From the NCBI GenBank assembly GCA_038093515.1, contig JBBPSI010000082.1, forward strand, positions 38,415 through 102,414: 64,000 bases of DNA, written 5' to 3'. Position numbers and translations under genes: made by a program. The DNA is from Butyriboletus loyo (lineage: Eukaryota > Basidiomycota > Agaricomycetes > Boletales > Boletaceae). How positions within the stretch are numbered: position 1 is the stretch's first letter; every line of letters starts with the position of its first letter. Shown piece by piece: positions 13,301 through 24,324 of this stretch. Under the pieces are notes generated by a model. The model was not told the origin of the DNA. It saw only the letters and a list, made by a program, of their open reading frames with translations, and ran no database searches.

Positions 13301-15019
13301 CTTGAAACAACCGCTCAGGAAATACTGGAAAGCTTTTCGGACGCCGGGAGATGAAGGCAGCACTGGACAAGGCAGACAATCACCACGGTTAACATCATAA
13401 TATCCCGGTTATCTACAAACACCCCAGCTAACATAAGCGCATCGCAATAGATGCAATCTACATGAAATTCGATGATTAATATTCATCCTCAAGCTGAGTG
13501 CAATGATATCAGCATCAGTTCATGTCAGAGTGAAATATGATGTGGACGACCCCACCAACTTGTCAAGTCGACAGTGGCATAGTAGCCCATGCTCGCAGGA
13601 ATATGGACCTCTACGATGATGTATCTTTAGCAACTTCTCTATTCGGCTCAGCGTGTCAAGGGCTCAGCCGATCTTGCATCGAATATGCTTATTGGACTTA
13701 TCAAACTGACTCTCAGGAAAATAAATGCTACACTTTAATTAGGGCGATCCGGATCAGATGATCCATGACACTCTCAGGCAACCGAAGTCCCTGCTTCGGG
13801 CTGCAAACGAGAGCTTGGACAGCGCAGGGTCCGTCGTTGCAACAGACATGCCCGTTGATAGCAACGACGACGTTGCATTCCGAGGGAGAACGCTCGATTG
13901 GGCGACGATGGGGAAGGGAGAGACAGTAAGCGCTTAAGCGCTGGCCCTTTCAAATTCCGTTTACCTCGGGGGAGCCTCACAACAGAAACTGCTCAGCCAA
14001 TGCTGTCCGTTCATTTATGGACGCCTTGCACTGCTTAAATCCATCCAGTGCTCGTCGGCAACTGCTTCAGGTTGATCGACCTCGTGGGCAACACTCTCAT
14101 CAAGAAGACTTGATCTTGGCATGGTAACATAGACTTTTGCCAGATTGGCGCTGAGATCTACTGGCAGTCCACTGGCAACACGGCTGTTGTGATATCCTAT
14201 GCGCTCGGAAACCTAGATATCCAAGTCAACGATGTCACTTAAACTAGTGGTCAACTCCAGATCATGTTGAACAGCGTCAGCGCTCGTACTGCTGACGAAA
14301 CTGGACCTTGTGATTCGGATGCTCGGCCGAGGCTGGGCTGGGGGAAGAGCGGGCAGCCGGAACATCCAGACTCCGAGTCTATCGACACGGCTCAGATGCT
14401 GACTCGACTCGGACGGATATGGCTGTGTATGTCTAATGTTTGACACTTGGAGAATAGAGGTTGCCACGTCCTTCCACATGTGGGGAATCCTGATGCGTAT
14501 TTGAGGATGAGCATGGATGATCTGCAGCCTGTGGTCGCACATGGCTAGAGTTGCTTTCCGGACTCGATGTCTCTGAGTCACCGTGCAGTGCGCAACTGAA
14601 ATCCGTGGTAGCACGGATATGGTCAAGACTGAGGCTTTAGGGTTTGCCTCGTGGCAGCGCATTGTGCACGCCAGTTACCAGAGCTATGTACCCAATTTCA
14701 AGACAGGTGGAGCAGGTGACCGGATCTAGGGAACTGTATCCTGTGACATCGCCACGGTCCCTCATGCTCGCAAGGACTTGGTGCCCATTGGAGTGTGATC
14801 GAATATACCTCCGAGCAAGCTTGGGAATGAGGTCGTGCTTCTTGGTCGTGGGCCGCGGCAGACGTTGGATGAACCCAAGACCTATGGACGCTCTATGTCC
14901 GCATTTCGTCTAGCATATCAGACGCGCCGGCAATGACTCAGTACCAAAAAGGCGGGGTCTCACGTGATTGGCACTGTACCTGGAGTGGGACCGGGCTAAG
15001 AGCCGACAACTCCACCCTT
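10325..15019. other. gene-poor stretch with weak ORFs only
   Basis: About 4.7 kb without a gene I can support. The longest frames are 10621-11169 (minus, 182 codons), 12261-12668 (plus, 135 codons), 12849-13205 (plus, 118 codons) and 14213-14662 (minus, 149 codons). None shows a recognisable domain, a consistent exon chain or biased composition. A short plus-strand stretch near 14143-14232 reads GAEIYWQSTGNTAVVISYAL and looks protein-like, but nothing joins to it. The region could hold decayed genes or a lineage-specific gene with several introns. Confidence 0.4.
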
Positions 15020-15293
15020 GGCTTTAAAACCGTCCACGTCCCTTCTCTCAACGACCCCTCCCAACCCCAGCTCCTCTTCGCAAGGGCTGATCTCTCATTA
15101 ACATTCGTCTCTGTATCGTCCTCTGATCACTCTCTATTTCTGTCATTGAACTCTGCAACCCTGGCACCCCTACGCCCGCGCAGACGCATGTCACCCAGTC
15201 CACAAGCCTCTTTTCGATAACTAGCCCTAAACCACACATCTATATCAATCTCGAATCATCCTCGTACACTTCTCCTATTCTTTTGCTCTAATC

Positions 15294-17515
15294 ATGAGTG
15301 CTGCATTCCGTATCTCATCCGCGCTCTGGGAAAAGATCCACCATTTCGCGTCCTTTCCCCAGACTGGAGGTCAGTTGTTCGCTCTGCTCTCCTCGTTGAT
15401 CTCGCTTTCTCTATCCTGTCTCTCCTTCCGTCTGTGGCGGGACCTCAGTACCGTTTCTGAGTTCAGGGTCCTCCGCGGACATTCGGATTGCGAGACAAAG
15501 TAACTCGAGATCGTAGATGGTCTTACGAGCCCAAGGATAGTGACACGTAAAGTACTGTCTCTATCTATTTCCATGCCTTTTATGATCGTTCTCGTGTCTC
15601 ATGTGATACTGATCGTGACCTCATGCAACAGTGTCCCTTCAACAAATGGTTCTCTTCGGGCAGCATCCCAGCCAAGGTACTCTTCTGAAAGCCAGCCAGT
15701 TTTTAGTTGGTAAGTTGCCTCTCGAGTTCGATCCACTCACTCGTCGAGTTGTTCTAACTAATGCACATTCTCGTCATTCCTCTGATCTTGATGCAGAGGA
15801 ACTTCCGGTTCGCCTTGCCCACCGTGTCAAAGAGCTTGATGAACTCCCATATAACTTAAGCGAAATGCTCTCCATACGTAAAGTTAAGAACTGGTACGCG
15901 CAGAGTTTTGAGGTGGGTTATTAATCTCAAATTATTTGAATTTCTTCGAACCCTGAGTTATTCACATTACGTTTCATCACTGTCGCAGGAATTGATCAAT
16001 TTTCCGTCACTTTCCTTATCACCTGCTGCCCGACAGTCGTTGTTTGCCCGTTTGGACAAGGAGGACACGAATATATTTCTCCCGGAGAGTGTCCCTAATC
16101 CATCCCTCATCACCTCCTACCTTGACGGAGACGGCGCTGCCAGCGGCTTGGCGTATGGTGAGAAGGAGGGTGCCGTGTATGGGAGCAAGGTGGGCAATGG
16201 AACATACAATGGAAACGGAAATGGTGGTGGGAATGGCAACGGGGTGTGTGGGCTTCGAAATGGGAACATCAAGCTGCGTGTTCCAATCGAACGAAGGTCG
16301 GTGTGGTCCCTGTACGATCTTCTTTTCTGATTCCCATGATCCATACAGATACTATGCCCAAACCCCTTCCCGTACCTACCCACCGGAAATCCACGACTAT
16401 AATGCCCGATTCACGAAGACGTTGGAAACCATCAAGCGTAGACATGATCCCACGGTGACCACTGTCGCTCAGGGTGTGTTAGAGTGGCAGAGGGCAAAGG
16501 GAATTAAATCAGGTATGGGAGTGGGGTTGCCCGCGTACGGGCAAAGCGGAGGTGAAGTGCAGGCGTGGTTGGATAGGTTCTACATGTCGCGCATCGGGAT
16601 ACGGTTCCTAATTGGACAGCGTGAGTATTTCATTCCATGGATTTCGTTCGTCTTGTTGACTCTGATTAAGATGTGGCGTTGAATAACCAACAACCGCACA
16701 AGGATTATGTGGGCATTATCTGTACCGAAGCTGTGAGTTCCTATCGCTTGTCGTTGTGTTGTCTCACGATAGCTTCCTCATATGCATGGTCTTCGTTTAA
16801 CAGAATGTGCATGATATCCTGCAGGAAGCCATCGAGAATGCCCGGTTCGTCTGTGAAGAACATTATGCGATGTTCCGAGGACCGCCCGTGCAACTCATTT
16901 GCCCTCCTGACCTGACGTTCGCTTATGTACCGGGACATCTATCCCACATCGTTTTCGAACTGCTCAAGAATTCACTGCGAGCTGTCGTGGAGAGGTTTGG
17001 GCCAGAGTACGAAGACTGGATGATCGAAGACTCTTCCTCGGGCGGAAGCAATGGTGGATACCCTCCGATCAAGGTGATCGTGGTTGAGGGGAGCGAGGAC
17101 ATCACCATCAAGATCTCCGATGAGGGGGGTGGTATTCCGAGGAGTGCCATCCCGCTTATTTGGACTTATATGTACACGACCATGGGTGGTCAAAGTATCG
17201 ATCAAGACTTCCAGGTAAGGACATACCTTGGCTTCGTGGACGGGCCATGCGTTGATCTCATTGTTACAGGCGGACGACTTTCAAGCGCCGATGGCAGGCT
17301 TCGGATACGGCCTACCGCTCTCTCGACTGGTGCGTCATCCACGAGGATCTTTCACGTGTTGTAATCTCACTGGGGATCTGGTTGTTTTGTTTTTGTTTGG
17401 ATAGTATGCGAGATATTTTGGTGGCGATTTGCGCCTCATCTCCATGGATGGCTTTGGCACAGATGTGTATATCCATCTGAACAAACTCTCGAGTAGTCGA
17501 GAGCCCTTGCCTTGA
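15294..17515 (+). CDS. PDK: mitochondrial pyruvate dehydrogenase (or BCKDH) kinase
   Basis: Nine exons (15294-15369, 15632-15709, 15797-15912, 15989-16296, 16349-16620, 16671-16732, 16804-17214, 17270-17329, 17405-17515) give 497 residues with all phases in agreement. The product would phosphorylate and switch off the E1 subunit of pyruvate or branched-chain keto-acid dehydrogenase in the mitochondrial matrix. The N-terminal helical domain shows [17 protein letters not shown] and [14 protein letters not shown]. The GHKL ATPase domain follows, with N-box [12 protein letters not shown] (the Mg-binding Asn is present), G1 box DEGGGIP and G2 box [18 protein letters not shown]. An unusual Gly/Asn-rich insert lies near 16195-16270 between the two domains. 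Intron 1 (262 nt) is the longest in the gene. The sequence alone does not decide between PDH and BCKDH as substrate. Confidence 0.95.
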
Positions 17516-17856
17516 TTGGCTCGGGGGTCAGGCAGACGTACTATATTATACGTTTTGTCGTACCCGGCATCCTACTGATGGAGCAGAGATAGCAGTGGTG
17601 GATGCATGACGATCTTAAACACGAGTGGAGCGCGAGGCTGTTGTACCCAGGTAACACAAGGATCGTGTGCATGTACATGTACTGTAGGCCGAGTTCTGTT
17701 CCTGTGCTCTTTGCGTATTTTTTATTATCTATTACATAATAGTGCGATGACCCCTCCTATTTGTCGCTGTTTGGCATGGCTTTCGACTGCAGCGTGGCGC
17801 GGTTTCGTATGCGTAGAATTGAGTGTAGCCATATTCAAGGTGATTGGCTGCGCGGC
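17516..17856. other. intergenic region upstream of the SWI3/RSC8 gene
   Basis: About 340 bases between the kinase stop and the chosen ATG. The downstream frame is open back to 17761 with another ATG at 17776, so part of this may be leader or extra N-terminus. No other feature was seen. Confidence 0.5.
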
Positions 17857-20046
17857 ATGGACTCGCCAAAACGTGCTGGATCGCCTTCCCCTTCCTCTGA
17901 AACGAAACGTATAAAGCTTACAGTTCCATTAGGCCAACAATCACAAGGTGCTACCCCCGTTGACCCCGAAAATGCACCAGGAAAGCGCTCAGAACTCGAC
18001 CCCATTCAAGGTGGTGAGATTGGCAACATACACAACGACATAGATGGCGGTGGTGGTGGAACAAGTGGAGAAGGCGCCGCTGGAGAGGTGCGGGTGTTGA
18101 AAGAGGGCGAGGGCGAGGAGGATGCGGGCGACGTGTCGATGGCTGAGGTCGTCGATGAAGACGTCGAGTCGGGGGACGAAGGCGACGACGAAGACCCCGC
18201 CCAACTCGAGGCGACACGGTTAAAACTCGAGGAACAAGCCCGAAAATACCTCGCAGCGCAGACGCACGACGTCATCATCCCTTCTTATTCGGCTTGGTTC
18301 GACATGTCGACCGTTCATCCTGTCGAACGTCGTGCGCTCCCAGAGTTTTTCAATTCGAGGAATCGATCCAAGACGCCTTCGATTTATAAAGAGTACCGCG
18401 ACTTTATGATTAACACGTATCGTCTTCGGCCGACGGAGTATTTGACGGTGACGGCGTGTAGACGAAACTTGGCTGGCGATGTCTGTGCTATCATGCGTGT
18501 CCACGCGTTCCTCGAACAGTGGGGACTTATCAACTACCAGGTGCGGTTTGTTTCTGTAGTCTTGATGTCTTTTTCGTGCGTGCCAACCGAATGGCTTTGA
18601 AAGATCGACCCAGAACAAAGACCGGCAGCACTTGTCCCTCCATTCACGGGACATTTCCGCGTCATCCTCGACACACCTCGTGGCCTTCAGTCTCTCCATC
18701 CCGGAACACGCCCTTCTAACACCCACCTCGCTGCCAATGGCGTGCCAAAAAATCACATGGCGTCCCAACAGCTCGGCGCTGCATCCTCTACCCTCAGTTC
18801 CACCGCCATTTCCGCTTCCCTCGAACTCCGCAATTCCATTTACCAAACCACCTCGAAAGCCTCCCGAGAACTAAAACCCGCCGAAGCCAAAACGCTCGCA
18901 AACGGTATTTCCTCGAATGCCAGAGGAAACATGTCGTACCAATGTGATACCTGCGGGACCGACTGTACCGCACTACGGTATCACAGTCTAAAGGTCAAAG
19001 ACTTTGAGCTCTGTGCATCGTGTTATCTCGATGGGCGGTTCCCCTCGACCATGTTCAGCGGCGACTTTGTGAAGTTGAGTGCTGCACCGCCTGGCGTTGG
19101 CCATGGTGCAGATGACGAATGGACGGATCAAGAGGTGTTGTTACTACTGGAGGGAATTGAGATGTATGACGATGATTGGACCGCTATCGAGGATCACGTC
19201 GGGACGCGCACGGCACAACAATGTATACGCAAATTCCTCTCGTTACCGATCGAAGACCCGTACATTGCAGCGGAAGGGGATCAGGGGCCGCTCAGATATG
19301 GGAAGATTCCGTTCGAGCAGGCGGATAATCCTGTGATGAGCGTAGTGGCGTTCCTCGCGGGTGCGGTGAACCCTGCCGTTGCCGCCGAAGCAGCCAAGAC
19401 GGCCATGCACGTTCTCGCCGAGGGCGGTGCGTCAAAAGAAACCGAGACCAAAAAACAAGGGAACATGAAGGAGGATGTGGACGACGAGAAGCTCGAGAGG
19501 GGGGATGCGATGCAACAAGACGTCCCAGAGGCACCATCTGTACCACCCAATGGTGAACCGTCGATCAAGAATGGTACGGAGGGTCCGCAGGGAACCGACA
19601 TGGTCGTTGACCAACCTACGGAGTCGACCAAGCCTATGCCGAAAATCTCTCATTCCCACGTAGCGCGCGCTGCGGGACTCGCTCTCAAATCCTCTGCGCG
19701 TGCTGCATCGGCACTTGCGGATGCGGAGGACGCGACGATTCGAAGCACGCTTGCGTCGTTGATCAAGTTGACGCTGACCAAACTGGAGCTGAAGATGACC
19801 GCGTTTGAGGAACTGGAAGAGCTTTTGGAGGAAGAACGAAAAGGTCTGGAGAGCACACGGATGGCGCTCGTCAACGAGCGGGTGAATTTGAAACGGATGT
19901 TGGACGGGGTGAGAGCCGAGCTGGGCAAGAATGCCAATCTTGGGACGACGAGTCAGGGGACGCCGGTGAGCGAGGTGCCGTCGGGGACGCCGATAGAAGG
20001 GGACGTGGGTCCGGTGAGCGATGGTAGTTTTGCGCAGCTGGGTTGA
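17857..20046 (+). CDS. SWI3: SWI3/RSC8/SMARCC-type chromatin-remodelling subunit
   Basis: Two exons (17857-18540, 18604-20046) with a 63-nt intron give 708 residues. The protein is a core scaffold subunit of SWI/SNF or RSC nucleosome-remodelling complexes in the nucleus. Order of domains: Ser-rich basic N-terminus ([12 protein letters not shown]), acidic linker, SWIRM domain at about residues 138-240 ([20 protein letters not shown]; cut by the intron after LINYQ), ZZ-type zinc finger at about 337-385 ([10 protein letters not shown], then [11 protein letters not shown]), SANT domain at about 399-447 ([20 protein letters not shown]), then a C-terminal leucine/glutamate coiled coil near 620-668. 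The ATG at 17857 was chosen because it begins the conserved-looking basic start; an in-frame ATG exists at 17776. The domain set is exactly that of the family. Confidence 0.95.
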
Positions 20047-20432
20047 ATACGAGGGGGGGGTGGAGGGACGGTTTTCGAGAACGTGCTATGATTATTCTCT
20101 GCTATTGCGATGCGTGTTGTCTGCTTACTTGTGGTGCTCTCTCTCTCTTCCCCCCCTTATACTTACACGGCTGTGTACGTTCATGTCGCTTCGAATCCGT
20201 CTACACAACTTACACGTATACGGCGGCCCTTGTCGCTTTTTTCTCGAATGGCGCTCGTGTCATGATCACGATCGATTCGTGATTCAGTTGTAGCCCTGCT
20301 GGAGGCAGCAGGCTGTGCGCTGGATTCTACTACCTGCGAGCACCTCCTGAGTCAACTACATCCCGTTTCTGTTCAAACGTGGCTTACAGGCACCTCCATT
20401 CTCGACTACCCACTAACCACCAGTATATAGCT
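20047..20432. other. intergenic region between convergent genes
   Basis: About 390 bases between the stops of the SWI3-type gene and the HET gene; it must carry both 3' ends. It is pyrimidine-rich near 20130-20160. No gene was seen. Confidence 0.55.
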
Positions 20433-22661
20433 CTAGACTAGTACCGTACGTTCCATGCCAGCGGCACGTTCGTCAAAGATCTGCTGTGCAAGACAACTCG
20501 CCTCCACCTCACCCAGATCGTCGATCCCTTCCTTTAGCATCTTCTCCACACCCTCTCGCTTCAGCGTCTTCCTGTGACCAGGCAAAAGGAGCTCCATCGC
20601 CCGGCTCCCCACGAGCACGAACCATCGATGGAGGTCCTCGGGACAATACACCTCTCGCGTCGTCGTCGCCTCAAGGCGCTCGACGAACCCGACGAGAAGT
20701 CCCTGAATCGTCTCCGTCGAATTTTGGTATCTTCGCTCGTGCGCGTCATCTTCACCTCGAAGTACCGTGATGCACGCGTGATCGAGGAAACACATCGCCC
20801 GAAGCGCTCCGACCGTTTTGTGCTTATCCCACCAATCCTCCATCCGTCCCCTCATCTTGCCGAGCCCGGTGACAATGAGCATCGTCGGCACCTGCCTACG
20901 ACAAATGTAGTCGTAAAAGAGGCGGTAGTTGGTTTCCACTGCACGCGTGACCCTGCTCCCGACCATGCACAGCCATATGAGGTGGATACCACCGGCGTCC
21001 TTGACTTGTCGGACGAGGTGGTACAGGTGTCGAATCGCAGTCTGGTAGTTTTCGAGATCGAGATATGGGTCTCTGGGGCCGATGGTGTAGAATATGCGAA
21101 TGTTTTTCGATCGGAGCGTGGTATCGATGACCGTGACCGCCATCATTTCGCGGTCATAGTCTGTGAGTGGCTTGATGATAGTATCACCAGTGATAATGTT
21201 GATCACCCTGCCCGCGGCGACACCTGGCTCACCACAGACGACGACGTTGGTTGTCTTGACGCCAGGAGGGTGTCGAGGGAGCTGAGCGATACGTTCGGCT
21301 TCGGTGGGTTCGGGGAGGGAATCCGGATCACCGGTCGGTGGTCTCTGTCGGTCATCGGAGGGGCACTCTCCATATCGGCTGACCACGTCGATGTCCCGCA
21401 ATGAGTACCCCTCCAGCTTCGATTCTTCGTCGCTCAACTGCTCCAGACTGCCTGGAGCGCTGTTCATATCATCCGTCTGGTCGTCTCCCTCTCCCTCCCC
21501 CTCCCCCTCCTCCTCCGCCTCGCCGCGCACAAGGTGCACTCGGATGTATTTCAACGGGCCGATTTCTTTCAGGTAGATGACGAGAGGACGTTGGGGCTTA
21601 TCACCATCGGGAGGTTCGAAACTGCATCGTAGGACCGCCTTCCAGAGTTGTCCCTTTATATGTTTGATAGGGAGGGAGATGCGAACCAGGTTGTTAGTGA
21701 TGGAGAACTGCGACCGATAGCTATGCTCTCTGATCCTGTCCACGTAGTTCTTGCGGAAGTCGTTTTCAGAGATTTCGTAGGATGCTCGGTATTGGGATGG
21801 AGAGGATGCGAGGAATCCAGTGGGTGTGTTTGGAAGGATACCCGTATCGCCCTCGACCGACTCCGGAATTGGATCGGGAGCTGGGTCAGGAGCTGGGTTT
21901 GCGTCCGCCATCTCGACGTCTTCAGGTTGAGGGGTATCATAGTACCAAGCGAAGAGGGTTTGGTCGGCGTATTTTGTGATGAGTTTGTGTTGCAGGTCTT
22001 CAAAAGCGTCATCGTCTATCCCATAGTTGGGAACCATGCTCACGCCGAGTATACCCAATAGCGAGTACGCCTTGTCTTCCACTTTGACCGTTTCTCTCTT
22101 GGCCGCCCAGAACATCTTTTGAGATATGGTTATGTCTTGGGGAATTTTACCAGATCCAAGGATCTCGTCGCTGATCCCCGTGTGGTCTGCAATGAGGTCT
22201 ACCAATTCCTCCCGAGTACCGATACATTCCCAGTCTTTCGTAAAGAACTTGAGTACTTTTGGTGCGATCAGCTCTTGTAGCGTCCAACCCCTCGAGAACC
22301 AATCGCTCTTGGTGAACTCGGAGAGATCGCTGACATCGTGCAGATAGGCATAGCATACTTCCGATTTCTGATACCACTTGTACATCGAGTTGATCGCCTC
22401 GCCGAGTTCTGTGCTGTTGCTCTTATCGATGCAACAGGTGTCCAACCAGACGTAGTTGAGCCCGTCTTGCATCGCCTGGGCGCAGGAACCCAAGAGCTTG
22501 TGGTAGCCCTTGCCCTTGCCCTCAGCGCGCGCTTGTTCACCAATGTCGGTGAAGAGAACCTCTTCTGATTCATCACCCCATCGATGGGATACGATCGCGT
22601 AGGGAGCAAGACGGTGGTGTAATAGCTCTAGTTGTTTCGACCTGGAATTGAGAAGACGCAT
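20433..22661 (-). CDS. HET-domain protein with degenerate GTPase-like C-terminal half
   Basis: One uninterrupted frame of 742 residues. The N-terminal part is a HET domain of the fungal heterokaryon-incompatibility type: APYAIVSHRWG, then YVWLDTCCIDK, SVCYAYL-like EVCYAYLHDV, and WFSRGWTLQELIAP, followed by the usual extension ending AYSLLGILGVSMVPNYG. Such domains trigger cell death in non-self recognition. The middle is acidic and low in complexity. From about residue 470, NVVVCGEPGVAAGRVINIITG resembles a P-loop in which the usual GKS/T is replaced by AGR, and YRLFYDYICRRQVPTMLIVTG resembles the later part of AIG1/Era-like G domains seen in basidiomycetes; the NKxD-type motif is also missing. 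The second half is therefore read as a non-catalytic G-domain relative, which is inference. Lack of introns is unlike its neighbours. Confidence 0.85.
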   Translation of the reverse strand: MRLLNSRSKQLELLHHRLAPYAIVSHRWGDESEEVLFTDIGEQARAEGKGKGYHKLLGSCAQAMQDGLNYVWLDTCCIDKSNSTELGEAINSMYKWYQKSEVCYAYLHDVSDLSEFTKSDWFSRGWTLQELIAPKVLKFFTKDWECIGTREELVDLIADHTGISDEILGSGKIPQDITISQKMFWAAKRETVKVEDKAYSLLGILGVSMVPNYGIDDDAFEDLQHKLITKYADQTLFAWYYDTPQPEDVEMADANPAPDPAPDPIPESVEGDTGILPNTPTGFLASSPSQYRASYEISENDFRKNYVDRIREHSYRSQFSITNNLVRISLPIKHIKGQLWKAVLRCSFEPPDGDKPQRPLVIYLKEIGPLKYIRVHLVRGEAEEEGEGEGEGDDQTDDMNSAPGSLEQLSDEESKLEGYSLRDIDVVSRYGECPSDDRQRPPTGDPDSLPEPTEAERIAQLPRHPPGVKTTNVVVCGEPGVAAGRVINIITGDTIIKPLTDYDREMMAVTVIDTTLRSKNIRIFYTIGPRDPYLDLENYQTAIRHLYHLVRQVKDAGGIHLIWLCMVGSRVTRAVETNYRLFYDYICRRQVPTMLIVTGLGKMRGRMEDWWDKHKTVGALRAMCFLDHACITVLRGEDDAHERRYQNSTETIQGLLVGFVERLEATTTREVYCPEDLHRWFVLVGSRAMELLLPGHRKTLKREGVEKMLKEGIDDLGEVEASCLAQQIFDERAAGMERTVLV

Positions 22662-23229
22662 GTTCCTGTGTGGATTGTGAGGACGATAATACTGAATCCC
22701 GCAACGACGTGCGACATACTTTTGGAGACGGTTGAGGAGTCCTTATCTGTCACCTCTGTTTCGGTCGAATGCTAGTCTGTTCGCAAGGTATTAACGCTCT
22801 CAGGTAGGCGAGTCAGAGTAGTAACACATACGTCGATCGGAATGAGAGGAATGTAGGCTGGAGACAACCAAGGGAACCCAGGTTGCGGACGATTATATGA
22901 ACAGGGAACGTGAGGCAGGCGAGCGCTTGTTCGCACTGCCATCAGGACTGTTGTTCCATTTTAAACATTGTCGGCCGCAGTGAAGCTATATCTGCACCTA
23001 CAGCAAGTCTCGAGATGAGAAACAAAACGTACCTTTCACAGCATGAAAGTTCAGTTCAAAACTCGGGTTTGTGAGGTTGCTGAAGGCAGTGTAATGGGAT
23101 TTCTAAATTTCTGAAAGGCATCCTCAAAGTCCAGAGCATTGCGAGGCAGTGGCTCCTGGAAAACCGTAAGGGTTTACATAATCGGGCGAATAACACTGTC
23201 TCCAGTTTACTGAACAATGCGCCAGTTCA
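22662..23229. other. intergenic region upstream of the HET gene
   Basis: About 570 bases holding the HET promoter on the minus strand. I see no clear TATA box and no coding frame. Confidence 0.5.
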
Positions 23230-23790
23230 AACGTTCACCCACCTCGGCCCCAAGTTCAGCACGGTCTTCCGCCCTTGAAGCCACTCTGTGGCTGCATCAT
23301 CATCGACAGGGTCTAACGGTCGCTCTGTCGTGAAACACGTTACACCAACGTTCCGAGGACCATTTGGAAGATCGTGCCGAAAAACAACGACACGAGAGGA
23401 TGCAGTAGGTCTGACAGTATGGGATACACTTCATCATCTGATGCTTCAACCACAGCACGGTGACCTGGACGATCATGGTGAACCCTGCAGGCCCCTGATT
23501 GCAGCGAGAAGCTGCGCAAGAAGAAGAGATCTTCCAATGATAGGGAATGCATTTGCAAGGGTTGATTGATACTTGGGAGACCATGCAAACCGTGCGTCTT
23601 GTTGGGTTTTATATCCTCAATTGGGCTGTTTGTGCTGACGTTGTTTGTTCAGTTTTTGGCGCAAGGACGCATAGAAGCGTCACATTTTGTCGCTGCACAA
23701 AATTTTGTTCATACTTTGCGTCGGGGTTTCAAGATGTCGAACGATTCGATATCCTCAAGCCTTGACGCAAATATGAACATGAGGTCCTTA
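23230..23790 (+). pseudogene. decayed copy of the zinc-finger-like gene at 8592-10213
   Basis: Base-level similarity to the 3' part of the minus-strand gene at 8592-10213, here on the plus strand. Shared landmarks include the stretch around 23280-23315, the phrase DAVGLTVW (23400-23423), the AAGAAGAAGAGA run, the LGRPCKP segment near 23571-23593, the intron, and the exon-2 segment GGACGCA..GAAGCGTCACATT. Frameshifts break it: after DAVGLTVW the frame runs to a stop at 23567-23569, and the zinc-finger Cys pair is lost. Because the intron is still present the copy arose by DNA duplication, not by reverse transcription. Confidence 0.8.
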
Positions 23791-24324
23791 TAGCTGCCAC
23801 AAGAAGCTGCGTTGTTGTGGATGCCCACCAGTTTAAATATTGGTGAAATCAATGAGTCTATGTGAATTTGTATGTGTTCAGAGGGCAGAATTTTCCTGGT
23901 GTTGTCGCAGCATCTGTTTTGCATCACAATGCCAATGCACTACTCAAAGGATATAATTTATTATTATCATTATAGGCAATGTAAATGGTCGGAGACTCAT
24001 GAAAGTACTGCGTTTGCTGGACAGGAAATATGCATGCAGCAAGAGGTCCGATTCTGCGTGTTCTTCTATACGACGGTATGTTGGAATATCATGATCCAAT
24101 AATGCGCTAATTTTTCTTTGTTTTTTGTCTATGGCAGTTTCCGGGGTCCTAATTTTCGTCAATGTTCGGATATGTCCGTCTTCTCTCAGTTTAGCAGAGA
24201 AAAAGCCCGAGTGTTAACAGGGCACGTATAACTCTAACTCCACGTGAAAAACAAAACTTATTTTGTCCGGCCAGCCTGAGGTTCGTTATAACGTCAAAAA
24301 GCCCACCGCCTCTTAATGCTTTCG
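23791..24324. other. AT-rich intergenic region
   Basis: About 530 bases between the pseudogene and the micro-exon array. It must include the 3' untranslated region of the micro-exon gene. No coding frame or RNA gene was seen. Confidence 0.45.

Noticed and set aside
20574..21404. Plus-strand ORF of 276 codons
   Set aside because: It is antisense to the HET gene, whose motifs are clear; the composition follows from its codon use.
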